A stretch of DNA of 64,000 bases from Oscillospiraceae bacterium. GTDB lineage: Bacteria; Bacillota; Clostridia; Oscillospirales; Ruminococcaceae. A model generated the notes under the pieces. That model ran no database searches. It was not told where the DNA came from and saw only the letters and a program-made list of their open reading frames with translations. The number at the start of each line of letters is the position of its first letter. Position 1 is the first letter of the stretch. The stretch spans positions 151,777 through 215,776 of the forward strand of contig SVNC01000002.1 of assembly GCA_015067025.1 (NCBI GenBank). The letters are read 5' to 3'. Below are positions 16,410 to 26,611 of this stretch, one piece after another. The position numbers and the translations under genes are program-made.

Positions 16410-17638
16410 AAAGCTTTAATAAATTTTTTCTGTTTGTACTGATTGTCATAGTGCTTGTATTCGTCGGATCAAATGTAATACTGATATCTCAGGATAATAG
16501 CAATGTCGGAAGACCCTACAGAGTAGAAGTAAACCGCATAGCTCTACAGATTGAAGAAAAGGGAATAGAAAGTATCAATTTAAATGATTATAGCTTCATA
16601 ACCGCAGTTGTAAAAGAAAATGACAATTTTTACGATACGGACAGCGATTACATAATAAAAGAGATAAAAGGCGAGCTTTATCGCTTTGACTATAATGCTG
16701 ATAAAAACACTGACAATAACTTCAATTTTTTGCTTGTGAACTTTTGTCTTGGTGTAATGACTATAGTCGTTGTAGCTGTACTGTTATACCTCAGAGCAAA
16801 GATATTAAAACCCTTTGATAAGCTCACAGACATACCTTATGAGCTTTCAAAGGGAAATCTTACAGTACCTATGAAGGAATCAAAAAGCAAGTTCTTCGGC
16901 AGATTTATCTGGGGTACAAACCTCCTTCGAGAAAATCTTGAACAGCAGAAAAAACGCGAGCTTGATCTTCAGAAAGAAAGAAAAATGCTCCTTTTATCCT
17001 TATCGCATGATATAAAAACTCCTCTTTCTGCTATAAAGCTATATTCAAAAGCATTATCAAAAGGGCTTTATACCGATGCTGAAAAGCAAACAGAAATAGC
17101 TGAAAATATAAACAGCAAGGCTGATGAAATAGAAGGCTATGTATCACAGATAATAACCGCATCAAGAGAGGATTTTCTATGCCTTGACGTTAATGTTTCA
17201 GAATTTTATCTATCGGAGATAATTGATAAGACCGAAATTTATTACAAGGAAAAATTAGAGCTTATCAAAACACCCTTTAAAGTAGAAAAATACAGTAACT
17301 GTCTTGTAAACGGTGACGCAAACAGATGTATTGAAGTTTTGCAGAACGTCATCGAAAATGCTATAAAATATGGTGACGGAAAGGGAATTGAGATAAGCTT
17401 TTCAGAAGAAGACGGTTGTGTACTGGTAACTGTTAAAAATAGCGGTTGTACATTGTCAGAAAATGATCTCCCACATATATTCGACAGCTTCTGGAGAGGG
17501 GAAAATGCCACGGACAAGAACGGCAGCGGACTGGGACTTTATATCTGCCGTCAGCTTATGCTTAAAATGAACGGAGATATATTCGCTGAAATTAAAAATG
17601 GATTTATGCAGGTGACTGCAGTATTTATGAAGATGTGA
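16406..17638 (+). CDS. Membrane sensor histidine kinase
   Basis: 410 aa. TM1 near residues 7-28 (FVLIVIVLVFVGSNVILI), a short extracytoplasmic loop of about 80 residues, TM2 near 112-132, a linker, HisKA with SLSHDIKTPLSAI (phospho-His), N-box VLQNVIENAIKYG and G-box GSGLGLYICRQ. Pairs with the response regulator through a 4-bp overlap. The small outer loop suggests that the kinase senses in the membrane or through the neighbouring ABC permease. Confidence 0.93.
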   Translation: MKSFNKFFLFVLIVIVLVFVGSNVILISQDNSNVGRPYRVEVNRIALQIEEKGIESINLNDYSFITAVVKENDNFYDTDSDYIIKEIKGELYRFDYNADKNTDNNFNFLLVNFCLGVMTIVVVAVLLYLRAKILKPFDKLTDIPYELSKGNLTVPMKESKSKFFGRFIWGTNLLRENLEQQKKRELDLQKERKMLLLSLSHDIKTPLSAIKLYSKALSKGLYTDAEKQTEIAENINSKADEIEGYVSQIITASREDFLCLDVNVSEFYLSEIIDKTEIYYKEKLELIKTPFKVEKYSNCLVNGDANRCIEVLQNVIENAIKYGDGKGIEISFSEEDGCVLVTVKNSGCTLSENDLPHIFDSFWRGENATDKNGSGLGLYICRQLMLKMNGDIFAEIKNGFMQVTAVFMKM

Positions 17639-17641
17639 AAA

Positions 17642-17685
17642 TATCCACCTCTGAGTTTTTCTCAAAGGTGGATAGCTTTTTATTT
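17642..17685. terminator. Bidirectional intrinsic terminator between the kinase gene and glgP
   Basis: The ATCCACCT / AGGTGGAT stem extended by TGAG/CTCA, followed by CTTTTTATTT on the plus strand. It serves the converging histidine kinase and glycogen phosphorylase genes. Confidence 0.8.
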
Positions 17686-20056
17686 ACTTAATTTCCAAAG
17701 GTTCTATCTTCCAGATTTCCTTTGCGTAATCGTCAATAGTTCTGTCAGAGCTGAATTTACCCGAGAAGCACATATTAGCCCAGCATTTTCTTGCAAAATC
17801 AAGTCTTGCATTCTTATAATCGCTGTTTGCTTTGAGCTTTGCTTCTACATAGCTTTCAAGATCGCCGATAAGATAATAATGATCGGGTACGTGCCAGCTT
17901 GCACCATCTGTAAGAGCGAAATAAAGCTCCCTGAAGTCGCCTGAACCGCCGTCACTTACTGTACCGTCAATAAGAGTGTTTATTACTCTTGCTATCTTTT
18001 CATTTGTAGCAAGAATTTCTCTGGGATCATAATCCTTCATTATCTTTTCAAGCTCTTCAACTCTTGCACCGAAGATATAATTATTATCTTCTCCTGCTTC
18101 TTCTACAATTTCGACGTTTGCACCATCAAAAGTACCGAGTGTAACCGTACCGTTGAGCATAAACTTCATATTACCTGTACCGGATGCTTCAGTACCAGCT
18201 GTAGATATCTGCTCAGAAATATCAGCGGCGGTAACTAACTTTTCTGCATAGGATACGTTATAATTCTGTACAAATATAACCTTTATGAGCTTGTTTACTT
18301 CTTCATCTTCATTTATAACTCTGCCTATTTCGTTAATAAACTTGATGATAGCCTTTGCTCTTTTATATCCGGGAGCAGACTTTGCACCGAAAATAAAGGT
18401 GGTAGGGTAAAAGTCCTTGATACTACCATCTTTGATGCCAAAGTAGATATAAAGGATACTGAAAGCGTTTAAAAGCTGTCTCTTATATTCATGTAATCTC
18501 TTTATCTGAATATCAAAAATGCTGTCAGGATTTAATTTTACAGCTTCTCTTTCTTCAATGAAATCGGCAAGCTGTCTCTTCTTTTCAGCCTTGATATCTA
18601 AAAATCTCTGCATCATCGCATTATCGCCACGAAGATGCTCTAATTTTTTGAGCTGAGTCAGATCCTTCTTCCAATCGTCATTACCAAGCTGTTCAGTAAT
18701 AAGTGAAGATAACTCCTTATTGCATAAAGCGATCCAACGACGAGGTGTGATACCGTTTGTCTTGTTCTGGAAACGTTCAGGGAAAAGCTCATACCAATCC
18801 TTTAAAACGTCATCCTTTAAGATCTCTGTATGAAGTCTTGCAACACCATTTGTATAGGATGAGCAGTATACAGCCATCTTTGCCATATGAACAACATTAC
18901 CTGATATCATCTTCATATAATCAATCTTTGCCTTAGGCTGTTTTTTGCTGTACATATCAGCAATAAAGGCTTCATTTATCTGTAAGATAATTTCATAGAT
19001 TCTGGGGAGTACTTCACTTACAATATCAATACCCCATTTTTCCATAGCCTCAGCCATTACTGTATGGTTAGTGTAATTAAAGGTCTTTTTAGCTATTTCA
19101 AGAGCTTCTGTAAATGTAAGTCCTTCATCATCAACAAGTATTCTTATAAGCTCAGGGATAGAAATGACAGGGTGTGTATCATTAAGCTGGATAGAAACCT
19201 TTTCGTAAAGCTTTCTTATATCGTTACCCTGTGCCTTGTACTTCTTTACAATATCTGAAAGGGAAGCGGCACAGAAGAAATACTGCTGTTTAAAGCGTAA
19301 AATCTTACCTTCTCTTGTATCATCGTTAGGATAAAGCACACGGGAGATATCCTCAGCTTTAATCTGCTCAGCACTTGCCTTTATATAATCCTGATTGTTG
19401 AAAAGAATGAAATCAAACTTCTTTACAGGCTCCGCCTGCCAGAGTCTTAAAGTACCGATATTTCTTGTATCGTAGCCGATTACAGGCATATCATAAGGGA
19501 TAGCCCTAACTGTCTGGTCAGCAAATACGATATCAACTGCCTCTGCTTCACATCTCTTGCTCCAAGCGTCACCATACTTTGTCCAGTCGTCAGCTTCTTC
19601 CTTCTGGAAACCATCAACGATAGACTGCTTGAAAAGACCGTATTTATAACGGATTCCGTATCCGTCGAGGGGAAGGGAAAGAGTAGCCGCACTATCTAAA
19701 AAGCAAGCCGCAAGTCTGCCAAGGCCACCATTACCTAAAGCCGCGTCTTCTATATCTTCCATAGCCTTTATATCAGCGCCAAGAGAATTTAACACGTCAT
19801 TTACGTCCTCTTCGATACCAAGGCATAGAAGATTGTTGTAGATAGCTCTGCCTACTAAAAACTCCATTGAAAAATAACAAGCTCTTCTTGCATCAATATG
19901 TGCCTTTCTGCTAAGCTTCCAATCGGCTGAGATCTGCTTCATAACAGCCTTTGATAATGCATCGTGAAGCTGATAGCTTTCAGCCTTATCAGCGGCAACA
20001 TCATACTTTTCTGAAAGAGAAGAAATAATGTCCTGCTTTAACATTTCCTTATTCAT
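17684..20056 (-). CDS. glgP: Glycogen/starch phosphorylase
   Basis: Phosphorolysis of alpha-1,4-glucan to glucose-1-phosphate, using pyridoxal phosphate. About 790 aa, the normal family length. The ATG at 20056 has GGAGG 5 bp upstream and is preferred over one 12 bp earlier that lies within the ribosome site. Visible signatures are EDAALGNGGLGRLAACFLDS, RIVND-type substrate loops (VQNYNVSYAEKL) and the PLP-Lys region EASGTGNMKFMLNG. It ends at a terminator shared with the kinase gene and starts 11 bp after hemW, so the two may be co-transcribed. Confidence 0.96.
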   Translation of the reverse strand: MNKEMLKQDIISSLSEKYDVAADKAESYQLHDALSKAVMKQISADWKLSRKAHIDARRACYFSMEFLVGRAIYNNLLCLGIEEDVNDVLNSLGADIKAMEDIEDAALGNGGLGRLAACFLDSAATLSLPLDGYGIRYKYGLFKQSIVDGFQKEEADDWTKYGDAWSKRCEAEAVDIVFADQTVRAIPYDMPVIGYDTRNIGTLRLWQAEPVKKFDFILFNNQDYIKASAEQIKAEDISRVLYPNDDTREGKILRFKQQYFFCAASLSDIVKKYKAQGNDIRKLYEKVSIQLNDTHPVISIPELIRILVDDEGLTFTEALEIAKKTFNYTNHTVMAEAMEKWGIDIVSEVLPRIYEIILQINEAFIADMYSKKQPKAKIDYMKMISGNVVHMAKMAVYCSSYTNGVARLHTEILKDDVLKDWYELFPERFQNKTNGITPRRWIALCNKELSSLITEQLGNDDWKKDLTQLKKLEHLRGDNAMMQRFLDIKAEKKRQLADFIEEREAVKLNPDSIFDIQIKRLHEYKRQLLNAFSILYIYFGIKDGSIKDFYPTTFIFGAKSAPGYKRAKAIIKFINEIGRVINEDEEVNKLIKVIFVQNYNVSYAEKLVTAADISEQISTAGTEASGTGNMKFMLNGTVTLGTFDGANVEIVEEAGEDNNYIFGARVEELEKIMKDYDPREILATNEKIARVINTLIDGTVSDGGSGDFRELYFALTDGASWHVPDHYYLIGDLESYVEAKLKANSDYKNARLDFARKCWANMCFSGKFSSDRTIDDYAKEIWKIEPLEIK

Positions 20057-20067
20057 AAAAACCTCCA

Positions 20068-21159
20068 TTATATATCTGAAATAATGCCGATAATAGCATT
20101 TGATACCAAGAAACCTTCTTTTGTAAGTCTTAGTCCGCTTTCTGAAATTTCTATAAAATTCTTTGGGATAAGCTTACATCTGTTCAAAATTTGTTCTTTA
20201 CTTATATTATATCTGTTTTTTGCGGTTTTAAAATCAATACCTTCACTCAGTCTTAACTTCAGCATCGCCCATTCGTCATAATCTCCCGGATTATCATCTG
20301 TTATAACTGTTTTCTGAACAGGACATTCCATAAAATCTATAAGATTTCTGTCTACTGAAAACCGCTTACCGTCGAAGTAGGAGTGAGCTGAAGGGCCTAT
20401 TCCTATATATTCTTCACATTTCCAGTATTTTAAGTTGTGTTTGCTTTCATATCCCACTTTTGAAAAGTTGCTTATTTCATACTGTGAAAAGCCTTTTTCG
20501 TTAAGATGATCCACAGTTTTAAGATAAAGCTCTGACATCAGCTCTTCATCGGCAGGTTGCACGGATTTTCTTGCAAAAACCGTATCAGGCTCGATTTTAA
20601 GCATATAAGCTGAAATATGACTTAGCGGCAGCTGTATCATATAAACAAGTGTATTTTCAAGACTTTTTTTCGTCTGAAAGGGAATACCAATCATTATATC
20701 AGCGGATATATTCTTTATCCCTGACTTTTCTGCAAGAATAACAGCGTCTGCACCTTCTTTACTGTTATGAAGTCTGCCAAGTGCTTTAAGCTCCTTATCA
20801 TCACCGCTTTGAAGGCCGAAAGATATTCTGTTCACACCGCTTTGTTTTAGCGAACAGAGTTTATCAAAACTTGTACTGCAAGGGTTTGCTTCAAGTGTGA
20901 TTTCAGCGTTTTCGGTAATTCTATCTCCGATACTATCTAAAATTTCGCAGATTTCTGCCCATAATAGTATAGGCGTTCCACCACCAAAATAAACAGTATC
21001 AAAACTTACATCCTGATGTTTTTCGATATTACGTAGCACTGCTTTTTTATACTCTTCTTTGTATTCATCTGCATTTGCTACCGAATAAAAGTCGCAATAA
21101 GGGCACTTAGATTTACAAAAGGGAACGTGAATATAAAGTCCTACAGATTTACTCATCAA
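20068..21159 (-). CDS. hemW: HemW-like radical SAM protein (heme chaperone family)
   Basis: 363 aa. The radical SAM motif CKSKCPYC sits right after the N-terminal IHVPF, followed by GGGTP and the HemN_C domain ([13 protein letters not shown], then RLSEGIDF). The single CxxxCxxC with no extra cysteine fits HemW, the heme-trafficking protein often misnamed coproporphyrinogen oxidase. It overlaps the 3' end of lepA by 11 bp, the classic lepA-hemW arrangement in Firmicutes. Two consecutive ATGs are possible starts (21159 or 21156). Confidence 0.92.
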   Translation of the reverse strand: MMSKSVGLYIHVPFCKSKCPYCDFYSVANADEYKEEYKKAVLRNIEKHQDVSFDTVYFGGGTPILLWAEICEILDSIGDRITENAEITLEANPCSTSFDKLCSLKQSGVNRISFGLQSGDDKELKALGRLHNSKEGADAVILAEKSGIKNISADIMIGIPFQTKKSLENTLVYMIQLPLSHISAYMLKIEPDTVFARKSVQPADEELMSELYLKTVDHLNEKGFSQYEISNFSKVGYESKHNLKYWKCEEYIGIGPSAHSYFDGKRFSVDRNLIDFMECPVQKTVITDDNPGDYDEWAMLKLRLSEGIDFKTAKNRYNISKEQILNRCKLIPKNFIEISESGLRLTKEGFLVSNAIIGIISDI

Positions 21160-22963
21160 GCTTTAATACCGCCATAAACGCTTCCTGAGGAACTTCTACA
21201 CTGCCAAGTTGACGCATACGCTTTTTACCTTCCTTCTGTTTTTCAAGAAGCTTCTTTTTACGGGTAATATCACCGCCATAGCACTTTGCAAGAACGTCTT
21301 TTCTCATAGCCTTGACAGTTTCTCTTGCAATTATCTTGCCGCCGACAGCCGCCTGGATGGGAACTTCAAAAAGCTGTCTCGGGATATTGTCCTTTAGCTT
21401 TTCAGCAATCTTTCTTGCTCTTGCATAAGCCTTATCAGCGTGAACAATAAAGGACAGAGCGTCAACGATATCGCCATTCAAGAGAATATCAAGTTTTACA
21501 AGCTTTGAAGGTACAAAACCCGAAACCTCGTAATCGTAGCTTGCATAACCTTTTGTTCTTGATTTAAGTGCATCAAAGAAGTCATACACTATTTCATTAA
21601 GCGGTAAATCATAGTGAAGCTCTACACGGTTTAAATCAAGGTATTTCATATCCTTGAATATACCTCTGCGTTCCTGGCAAAGATCCATAATGTTACCTAC
21701 ATATTCCGAAGGTGTATAGATGTTAGCCTTTACCATAGGTTCTTCGGCTATTTCTATCTCTGAAACGTCAGGATAGTTTGTGGGGTTGTCTATAAACACA
21801 GTTTCACCATCAGTACGGGTGATTTTATATACAACCGAAGGTGCTGTAGTAATCAAATCGAGATTATATTCTCTTTCGAGTCTCTCCTGAATAATCTCCA
21901 TATGGAGCAGTCCTAAAAAACCGCATCTGAAACCAAAACCAAGCGCTATAGATGTTTCAGGTTCAAAGGTGAGTGAAGCGTCATTAAGTTGTAACTTTTC
22001 AAGCGCTTCTCTTAAGTCGACATACTTAGCACCATCAGCGGGATATATACCGCTGAATACCATTGGATTAACATTTCTGTAACCTTCGAGCGGTTCATCA
22101 GCAGGATCATCTGCAAGAGTTACTGTGTCACCGACCTTTGTATCACCGATTGACTTGATAGAAGCCGCAATATATCCAACTTCCCCTGCACGAAGCTCAT
22201 TTGCCGTTTCAAGACTCTTCGCTCCCATATAGCCAAGCTCTACAACATCAAACTGAGCACCTGTAGCCATCATTCTGATTTTATCGCCTACACGCAAAGT
22301 ACCTTCCTTGACTCTTACGTGTACGATAACGCCTTTGTAGGAATCATAATAGCTGTCAAAAATAAGTGCTTTCAGTTTTTCATCGGGATTGCCTTTAGGT
22401 GCGGGAACAAATTTCACAACCTGCTCCATAACATCCTTTATATTTATACCCATTTTAGCGGAAATAAGGGGTGCTTCATCTGCAGGAATTCCTATTACAT
22501 TTTCAATCTCTTCCTTTACTACATCAGGCTGTGCAGAGGGGAGATCTATCTTATTGATGACAGGAACGACCTCAAGATTCTGCTCTATAGCAAGATACGT
22601 GTTGGCTAAAGTCTGAGCCTCTATACCTTGAGAAGCATCTACAATAAGAATAGCACCCTCGCAGGCATTAAGTGAACGGGAAACCTCGTAGTTAAAGTCT
22701 ACGTGACCGGGGGTATCTATAAGGTTAAAAACATACATATTACCATCGTCAGCTTTATAATTTAGTCTTACTGCACGTGCTTTGATAGTGATACCACGCT
22801 CGCGTTCAAGCTCCATATTATCAAGAATTTGCTCTTCCATTTCTCTGTGAGCTACAGTTTCTGTCTGCTCTAAAATTCTGTCTGCAAGAGTAGATTTACC
22901 GTGGTCTATATGTGCGATTATACAGAAATTTCTGATATTGCTTAAATATTCATTATTTGACAA
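21149..22963 (-). CDS. lepA: Elongation factor 4 (LepA)
   Basis: 604-aa ribosome-associated translational GTPase. G1 [10 protein letters not shown]2 RERGIT, G3 DTPGH and G4 NKID are all present, with the EF-4-specific C-terminal domain (ending [20 protein letters not shown]). The start is a TTG at 22963 preceded by GAGGA; no in-frame ATG lies near. It leads the lepA-hemW-glgP cluster from a clear sigma-A promoter 40-70 bp upstream. Confidence 0.97.
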   Translation of the reverse strand: MSNNEYLSNIRNFCIIAHIDHGKSTLADRILEQTETVAHREMEEQILDNMELERERGITIKARAVRLNYKADDGNMYVFNLIDTPGHVDFNYEVSRSLNACEGAILIVDASQGIEAQTLANTYLAIEQNLEVVPVINKIDLPSAQPDVVKEEIENVIGIPADEAPLISAKMGINIKDVMEQVVKFVPAPKGNPDEKLKALIFDSYYDSYKGVIVHVRVKEGTLRVGDKIRMMATGAQFDVVELGYMGAKSLETANELRAGEVGYIAASIKSIGDTKVGDTVTLADDPADEPLEGYRNVNPMVFSGIYPADGAKYVDLREALEKLQLNDASLTFEPETSIALGFGFRCGFLGLLHMEIIQERLEREYNLDLITTAPSVVYKITRTDGETVFIDNPTNYPDVSEIEIAEEPMVKANIYTPSEYVGNIMDLCQERRGIFKDMKYLDLNRVELHYDLPLNEIVYDFFDALKSRTKGYASYDYEVSGFVPSKLVKLDILLNGDIVDALSFIVHADKAYARARKIAEKLKDNIPRQLFEVPIQAAVGGKIIARETVKAMRKDVLAKCYGGDITRKKKLLEKQKEGKKRMRQLGSVEVPQEAFMAVLKLDE

Positions 22964-23004
22964 GCTGTTGTCCTCATTTCCTTTAATAAATTTTAAACAT
23001 AAAA

Positions 23005-23033
23005 ATTATAGCATATTCCGAGCTAAAAATCAA
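23005..23033 (-). promoter_or_regulatory. Sigma-A promoter of lepA
   Basis: On the minus strand TTGATT (23033-23028), 17 bp, TATAAT (23010-23005), with TGC before the -10 (extended). Confidence 0.7.
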
Positions 23034-23090
23034 ATAATATTTATGAATTTAAAGTAAAATTCTATAATTTTGCAAGGGAGATATGAATTT

Positions 23091-23279
23091 ATGCTTAATT
23101 GCTCGTTATCAGAGCTCAGAAAGTTATCCGATATAATAGAATGTGAAAAGAATATCTATTTTAAATATGAAGAATACAGTAAATCTGTAAACGACCCACA
23201 GCTTAAAGAAAAATTTCAGAAATGTGCAGCAACACATAAAAATCAGTTTACTATTTTATCAGAGCTCATAAAAAGTTAA
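23091..23279 (+). CDS. Small helical protein, spore-coat/ferritin-like type
   Basis: 62 aa from the ATG at 23091 (GGGAG upstream). A predicted two-helix hairpin with many charged residues (ELRKLSDIIECEKNIYFKYEEY and LKEKFQKCAATHKNQFTILSELIKS). It resembles the short helical-bundle proteins related to CotF/ferritin-like spore coat families. The next gene has the same layout, so the pair may be tandem paralogues. Function is not established; spore coat or storage roles are only suggested by the fold and by the spore-forming lineage. Confidence 0.65.
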   Translation: MLNCSLSELRKLSDIIECEKNIYFKYEEYSKSVNDPQLKEKFQKCAATHKNQFTILSELIKS

Positions 23280-23297
23280 AAAAAGAGGGGGAGAATT

Positions 23298-23498
23298 ATG
23301 TCATATTCAGCTGAAGAAAATATGTTGAGTAGTTTATTATCTGAAGAAAAATCATTATCTGTAAAATATGCAGAATTATTATCCTCAGTAGTAACACCAC
23401 AGTTTCAAAACAAAATACAATATATCCAAAGAACCAACAATGAAACTATATCTATGTTGATTACCGAAGCTGACAGCAGAGGGTATATAAAAAAATAA
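23298..23498 (+). CDS. Small helical protein, partner or paralogue of the preceding gene
   Basis: 66 aa with a very strong AGAGGGGGAGA ribosome site. Same two-helix pattern as its neighbour: EENMLSSLLSEEKSLSVKYAELLSSVV then FQNKIQYIQRTNNETISMLITEADSRGY. The C-terminal EAxxRGYxK ending resembles CotF-type coat proteins. It is 18 bp downstream of the previous gene, so one operon. No cysteine or metal site is visible. Confidence 0.7.
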   Translation: MSYSAEENMLSSLLSEEKSLSVKYAELLSSVVTPQFQNKIQYIQRTNNETISMLITEADSRGYIKK

Positions 23499-23607
23499 AG
23501 CATTATTTTGCTAAATACGTATTTATGATTTAACTTTTTTTCTTTTCTGCCGATATAAATAAAAGAAGGGGTGTATCCTCGCAAAACTGAAAGGAATGTG
23601 ATTAGAT

Positions 23608-24357
23608 ATGTCTGCAATCAATTCAATTAATAATAATGGCAATAACGTTTATGAAAAACTTAAAATCAATAAAACTGAAAAAGCAGAAAAGAAGGAAGAA
23701 ACTGTACAGCTCAGCAAAACCGCACAGGAGTATCTTCAGCAATTAAAGCAGAAATATAACAACGTAGATTTTATAATTGCTGATTTCAGCTCCGACGAAG
23801 AAGCTCAGCAGCATTTAAACAGCGGAAAAGGAGAATATAACTGTGTTATAACTCCTGAAACTCTCGAAAAAATGGCTACAAATGAAGAAGAAAGAGCAAA
23901 ATTCGAGGGAATTATCGAAAATGCTATCACAGACCTTTCCGGTATCAAAGAAAAACTCGGCGACGACGCTGAAAAGGTTGAAAGTTACGGTATAAGTGTT
24001 GACAGCGAGGGAAACGTTTCTTACTATGCTTTACTCAAAGAAGGTCTTAAAAAAGATGATAGGGTAGAGAAGGCAAGAGAAAAATCCAGAGAGAAAAAGG
24101 CTGAGGAAGCTGAAAAGAAGGAAAAAGCCGAGTTTAAAGAACGACTTGTAAAGGCCTCTACCATTGAAGAGTTGATAGAACTTATCAAGGGTAAAAACGA
24201 AGAGGGTTCAAAAGACCGTATTGAGATTGGAAAAAATAACGATGAAGCGCTTAAAATAGACAGACTTGATTTCGGCAAAAAGCAGGAGAATGTAGTAGAT
24301 GAATACATACCCACTGCCGCACCTGCCGAAAAACATCCGTTTGATTTTAAGGCATAG
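23608..24357 (+). CDS. DUF6033-like protein
   Basis: A soluble, very charged 249-aa protein. The N-terminus contains Asn-rich residues, then VQLSKTAQEYLQQLKQKYNNVDFIIADF, a block resembling DUF6033 proteins widespread in Lachnospiraceae/Ruminococcaceae. Residues 145-185 form a Lys/Glu-rich coiled coil (KAREKSREKKAEEAEKKEK). The C-terminus is disordered. No enzyme motif. It stands alone between the small helical genes and a terminator. The family assignment is from memory of sequence style and should be held loosely. Confidence 0.6.
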   Translation: MSAINSINNNGNNVYEKLKINKTEKAEKKEETVQLSKTAQEYLQQLKQKYNNVDFIIADFSSDEEAQQHLNSGKGEYNCVITPETLEKMATNEEERAKFEGIIENAITDLSGIKEKLGDDAEKVESYGISVDSEGNVSYYALLKEGLKKDDRVEKAREKSREKKAEEAEKKEKAEFKERLVKASTIEELIELIKGKNEEGSKDRIEIGKNNDEALKIDRLDFGKKQENVVDEYIPTAAPAEKHPFDFKA

Positions 24358-24373
24358 GAAAAATCGAAGTAGA

Positions 24374-24408
24374 AAGCCAGAGGCGTAGCCTTTGGCTTTT
24401 GCTTTTTC
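24374..24408 (+). terminator. Intrinsic terminator after the DUF6033-like gene
   Basis: AAGCCAGAGGC / GCCTTTGGCTT stem with a 3-nt loop (one mismatch), followed by TTGCTTTTT. Confidence 0.75.
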
Positions 24409-24526
24409 ATAAATTAAAATTACATTTGTCACGTCAAACTTATTTCAATTGTAACTACACAAAGAATATTTTTTGTGATACAATAATGACAGAAACCCGG
24501 AAGGGAAATAAAGAAAGGAAATTATT

Positions 24527-25471
24527 ATGGCTTTTGTAGAAGTAAAAAAACTTGTAAAGAATTATGGTGAATTCTGTGCAGTAGATAATCTAAGTTTTGT
24601 AGTTGAAGAAGGAGAAATCTTTGGACTTATAGGTCCTAACGGTGCAGGAAAATCAACAACAATAAACGTAATCACAACACTTGATGATTTTAACAGCGGA
24701 AATATTAAAATAAACGGACTTGATATTGTAAAGGATTGCTCAAAGATCCGTGGTCTTGTAGGTGTTGTACCTCAGGAAATTGCTCTTTATCCTTATCTTA
24801 CAGCACTTGAAAATGTAAAATTCTTTGCTTCTCTTTATGGGCTTAAAGGAAAAGAACTTCACGACAGTGCAATGAAAGCATTGCAATTTACGGGCCTTGC
24901 AGATAAAGCTGAATTAAAGCCCAAGAAAATGTCAGGCGGTATGAAAAGACGACTTAACATTGCCTGCGGAATTGCACACCATCCTAAGCTCATAGTAATG
25001 GACGAGCCTACAGTTGGTGTTGACGCACAATCAAGAGAACACATTATGAATTCTATTCTTTCTCTCAAAGAAAAAGGAGCCACTGTTATTTACACATCTC
25101 ATTATATGCACGAGGTTGAAACTATCTGCGACAGAATAGCAATAATCGACCACGGTCAGCTTGTAGCAAGCGGAACAGAACAGGAACTTGTTTCAATGAT
25201 AACCGATTGTAGAACGATCAGAGTAAAAACAAAGTGGTCCGCTGATTTCGATATAAGCAGGCTCACCACAACGCTTTCTGCTTTACCGGGAGTAAACGGT
25301 GCAAGCATCGATGAAAACACCATAAAGATAGATGTAAAGCTTACTGAAAATGATTTTTCCTATATTATCGACGAAATCAGAAAGTTCGGTCTTCCGCTGA
25401 CGTCAGTAAACTGCGAAACACCCGACCTTGATGCTGTATTCTTAGCTTTAACAGGTCACGATATAAGATAA
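24527..25471 (+). CDS. ABC-2 type exporter ATPase (LnrL-like)
   Basis: 314 aa. Walker A GPNGAGKST, Q-loop VPQEIALYPYLT, signature MSGGMKRRLNIACG, Walker B LIVMDEPTVGVD, switch His YTSHYMHE, plus the about 80-residue C-terminal extension usual in drug and antibiotic exporter ATPases. It is followed by two homologous ABC-2 permeases and a NarL-type two-component system, the same order as the B. subtilis lnrLMN(JK) linearmycin-resistance genes. Resistance to an amphiphilic compound is therefore likely; the compound is unknown. Confidence 0.92.
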   Translation: MAFVEVKKLVKNYGEFCAVDNLSFVVEEGEIFGLIGPNGAGKSTTINVITTLDDFNSGNIKINGLDIVKDCSKIRGLVGVVPQEIALYPYLTALENVKFFASLYGLKGKELHDSAMKALQFTGLADKAELKPKKMSGGMKRRLNIACGIAHHPKLIVMDEPTVGVDAQSREHIMNSILSLKEKGATVIYTSHYMHEVETICDRIAIIDHGQLVASGTEQELVSMITDCRTIRVKTKWSADFDISRLTTTLSALPGVNGASIDENTIKIDVKLTENDFSYIIDEIRKFGLPLTSVNCETPDLDAVFLALTGHDIR

Positions 25472-25493
25472 CAGATTTTGAAAGGATAAAGTT

Positions 25494-26594
25494 ATGCTTA
25501 AAGTAGCAATAAAAGAAATGAAAGGCTATTTCAGAAGTCCTGTAGCAGTCTTTATGACGGTATTTTTCCCTTGTCTTCTGATTTACGTTCTCGGAACAAT
25601 GCTCCAAAGCCTTGATATATCCGATCACAGCATCGGTGACATAAATGTAAAATACAATATATCCGCAACCGATAAATATAACGCTGATGCATTCAAAACG
25701 TTTATCACAGGTATTGATATGGTTAAGGCGGAAGAAACAACAGATAAAGAAGAAGCATTGTCTCTTACAGATAAAGGCGAAATAAATGCTTATATTGAGC
25801 TTAACGGCGATGATATCAAAGTGTTTACCGGAGATAACGATACGATAAACAGAGCGCTTAGATCCATGCTCGGCTCTTATAATACAATGGCTGATACATA
25901 TAAAAATATCGCTATGGTCAATCCTGCCGCTTTACAGGAGATTATAAACAAGGATATTTCCGAAATGTCTTACGTAGAGCAGAACGGACTTGGTATTACA
26001 AGAAGTATGATCGACTACTACGCCGTTTCCGTTATCGTAATGATGATATTTATGAGCGGAGTTACAGGTCAGAGTGAAGCTTTTAAAGAAGAAAAGAATA
26101 CGAACACCTATTCAAGACTTCTTTTAACTACTACTCCCAAGCTGTCAGTTTTTTTCGGAAAGGTTATAGGCTCTATACCAACGTCAGTAATTACTGTAGG
26201 TGCAACGATGATTTTCGCTGTAGTATTCTTTGGAGCAAATTATTGCTCTGATATACTCGGAAACGTCCTTCTTGTAGTGATGTTACTGTCTGTTTCGCTT
26301 GCCGCTACCTCACTCGGAACAGTGGCTGGACTTATCATGAAAATTCCTGCAGCATCAGTTTTAATGCCCATATGCTGGCAGATGCTTTTCTTCTCAGGCA
26401 CATTCTCAAAGGAAAATTTCATAGAAGGGTATAGCACAAGTCTTCCTCCGTACCTTATTCAGCAGGCGGCATTTGATCTTACCTTATTCGGAGATGGTTC
26501 GGGTGCGATAGCAGTTACTCTAATAAGCCTTGCTTTATTTATAATCTTAACCGTAATCGGTGCAGCCATATTCTCAAAGAAAAAAGCTGTCTGA
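25494..26594 (+). CDS. ABC-2 permease, first subunit
   Basis: 366 aa. ABC-2 layout: TM1 near residues 16-36 (VAVFMTVFFPCLLIYVLGTML), an outside domain of about 130 residues, then five C-terminal TMs from about residue 175 on (AVSVIVMMIFMSGV through LFIILTVIGAAIF). The motif EEKNTNTYSRLLLTTTP just after TM2 is typical of this family. It pairs with the next gene as a heterodimer. 22 bp after the ATPase. Confidence 0.9.
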   Translation: MLKVAIKEMKGYFRSPVAVFMTVFFPCLLIYVLGTMLQSLDISDHSIGDINVKYNISATDKYNADAFKTFITGIDMVKAEETTDKEEALSLTDKGEINAYIELNGDDIKVFTGDNDTINRALRSMLGSYNTMADTYKNIAMVNPAALQEIINKDISEMSYVEQNGLGITRSMIDYYAVSVIVMMIFMSGVTGQSEAFKEEKNTNTYSRLLLTTTPKLSVFFGKVIGSIPTSVITVGATMIFAVVFFGANYCSDILGNVLLVVMLLSVSLAATSLGTVAGLIMKIPAASVLMPICWQMLFFSGTFSKENFIEGYSTSLPPYLIQQAAFDLTLFGDGSGAIAVTLISLALFIILTVIGAAIFSKKKAV

Positions 26595-26611
26595 ACTGAA
26601 AGGAAATAAAA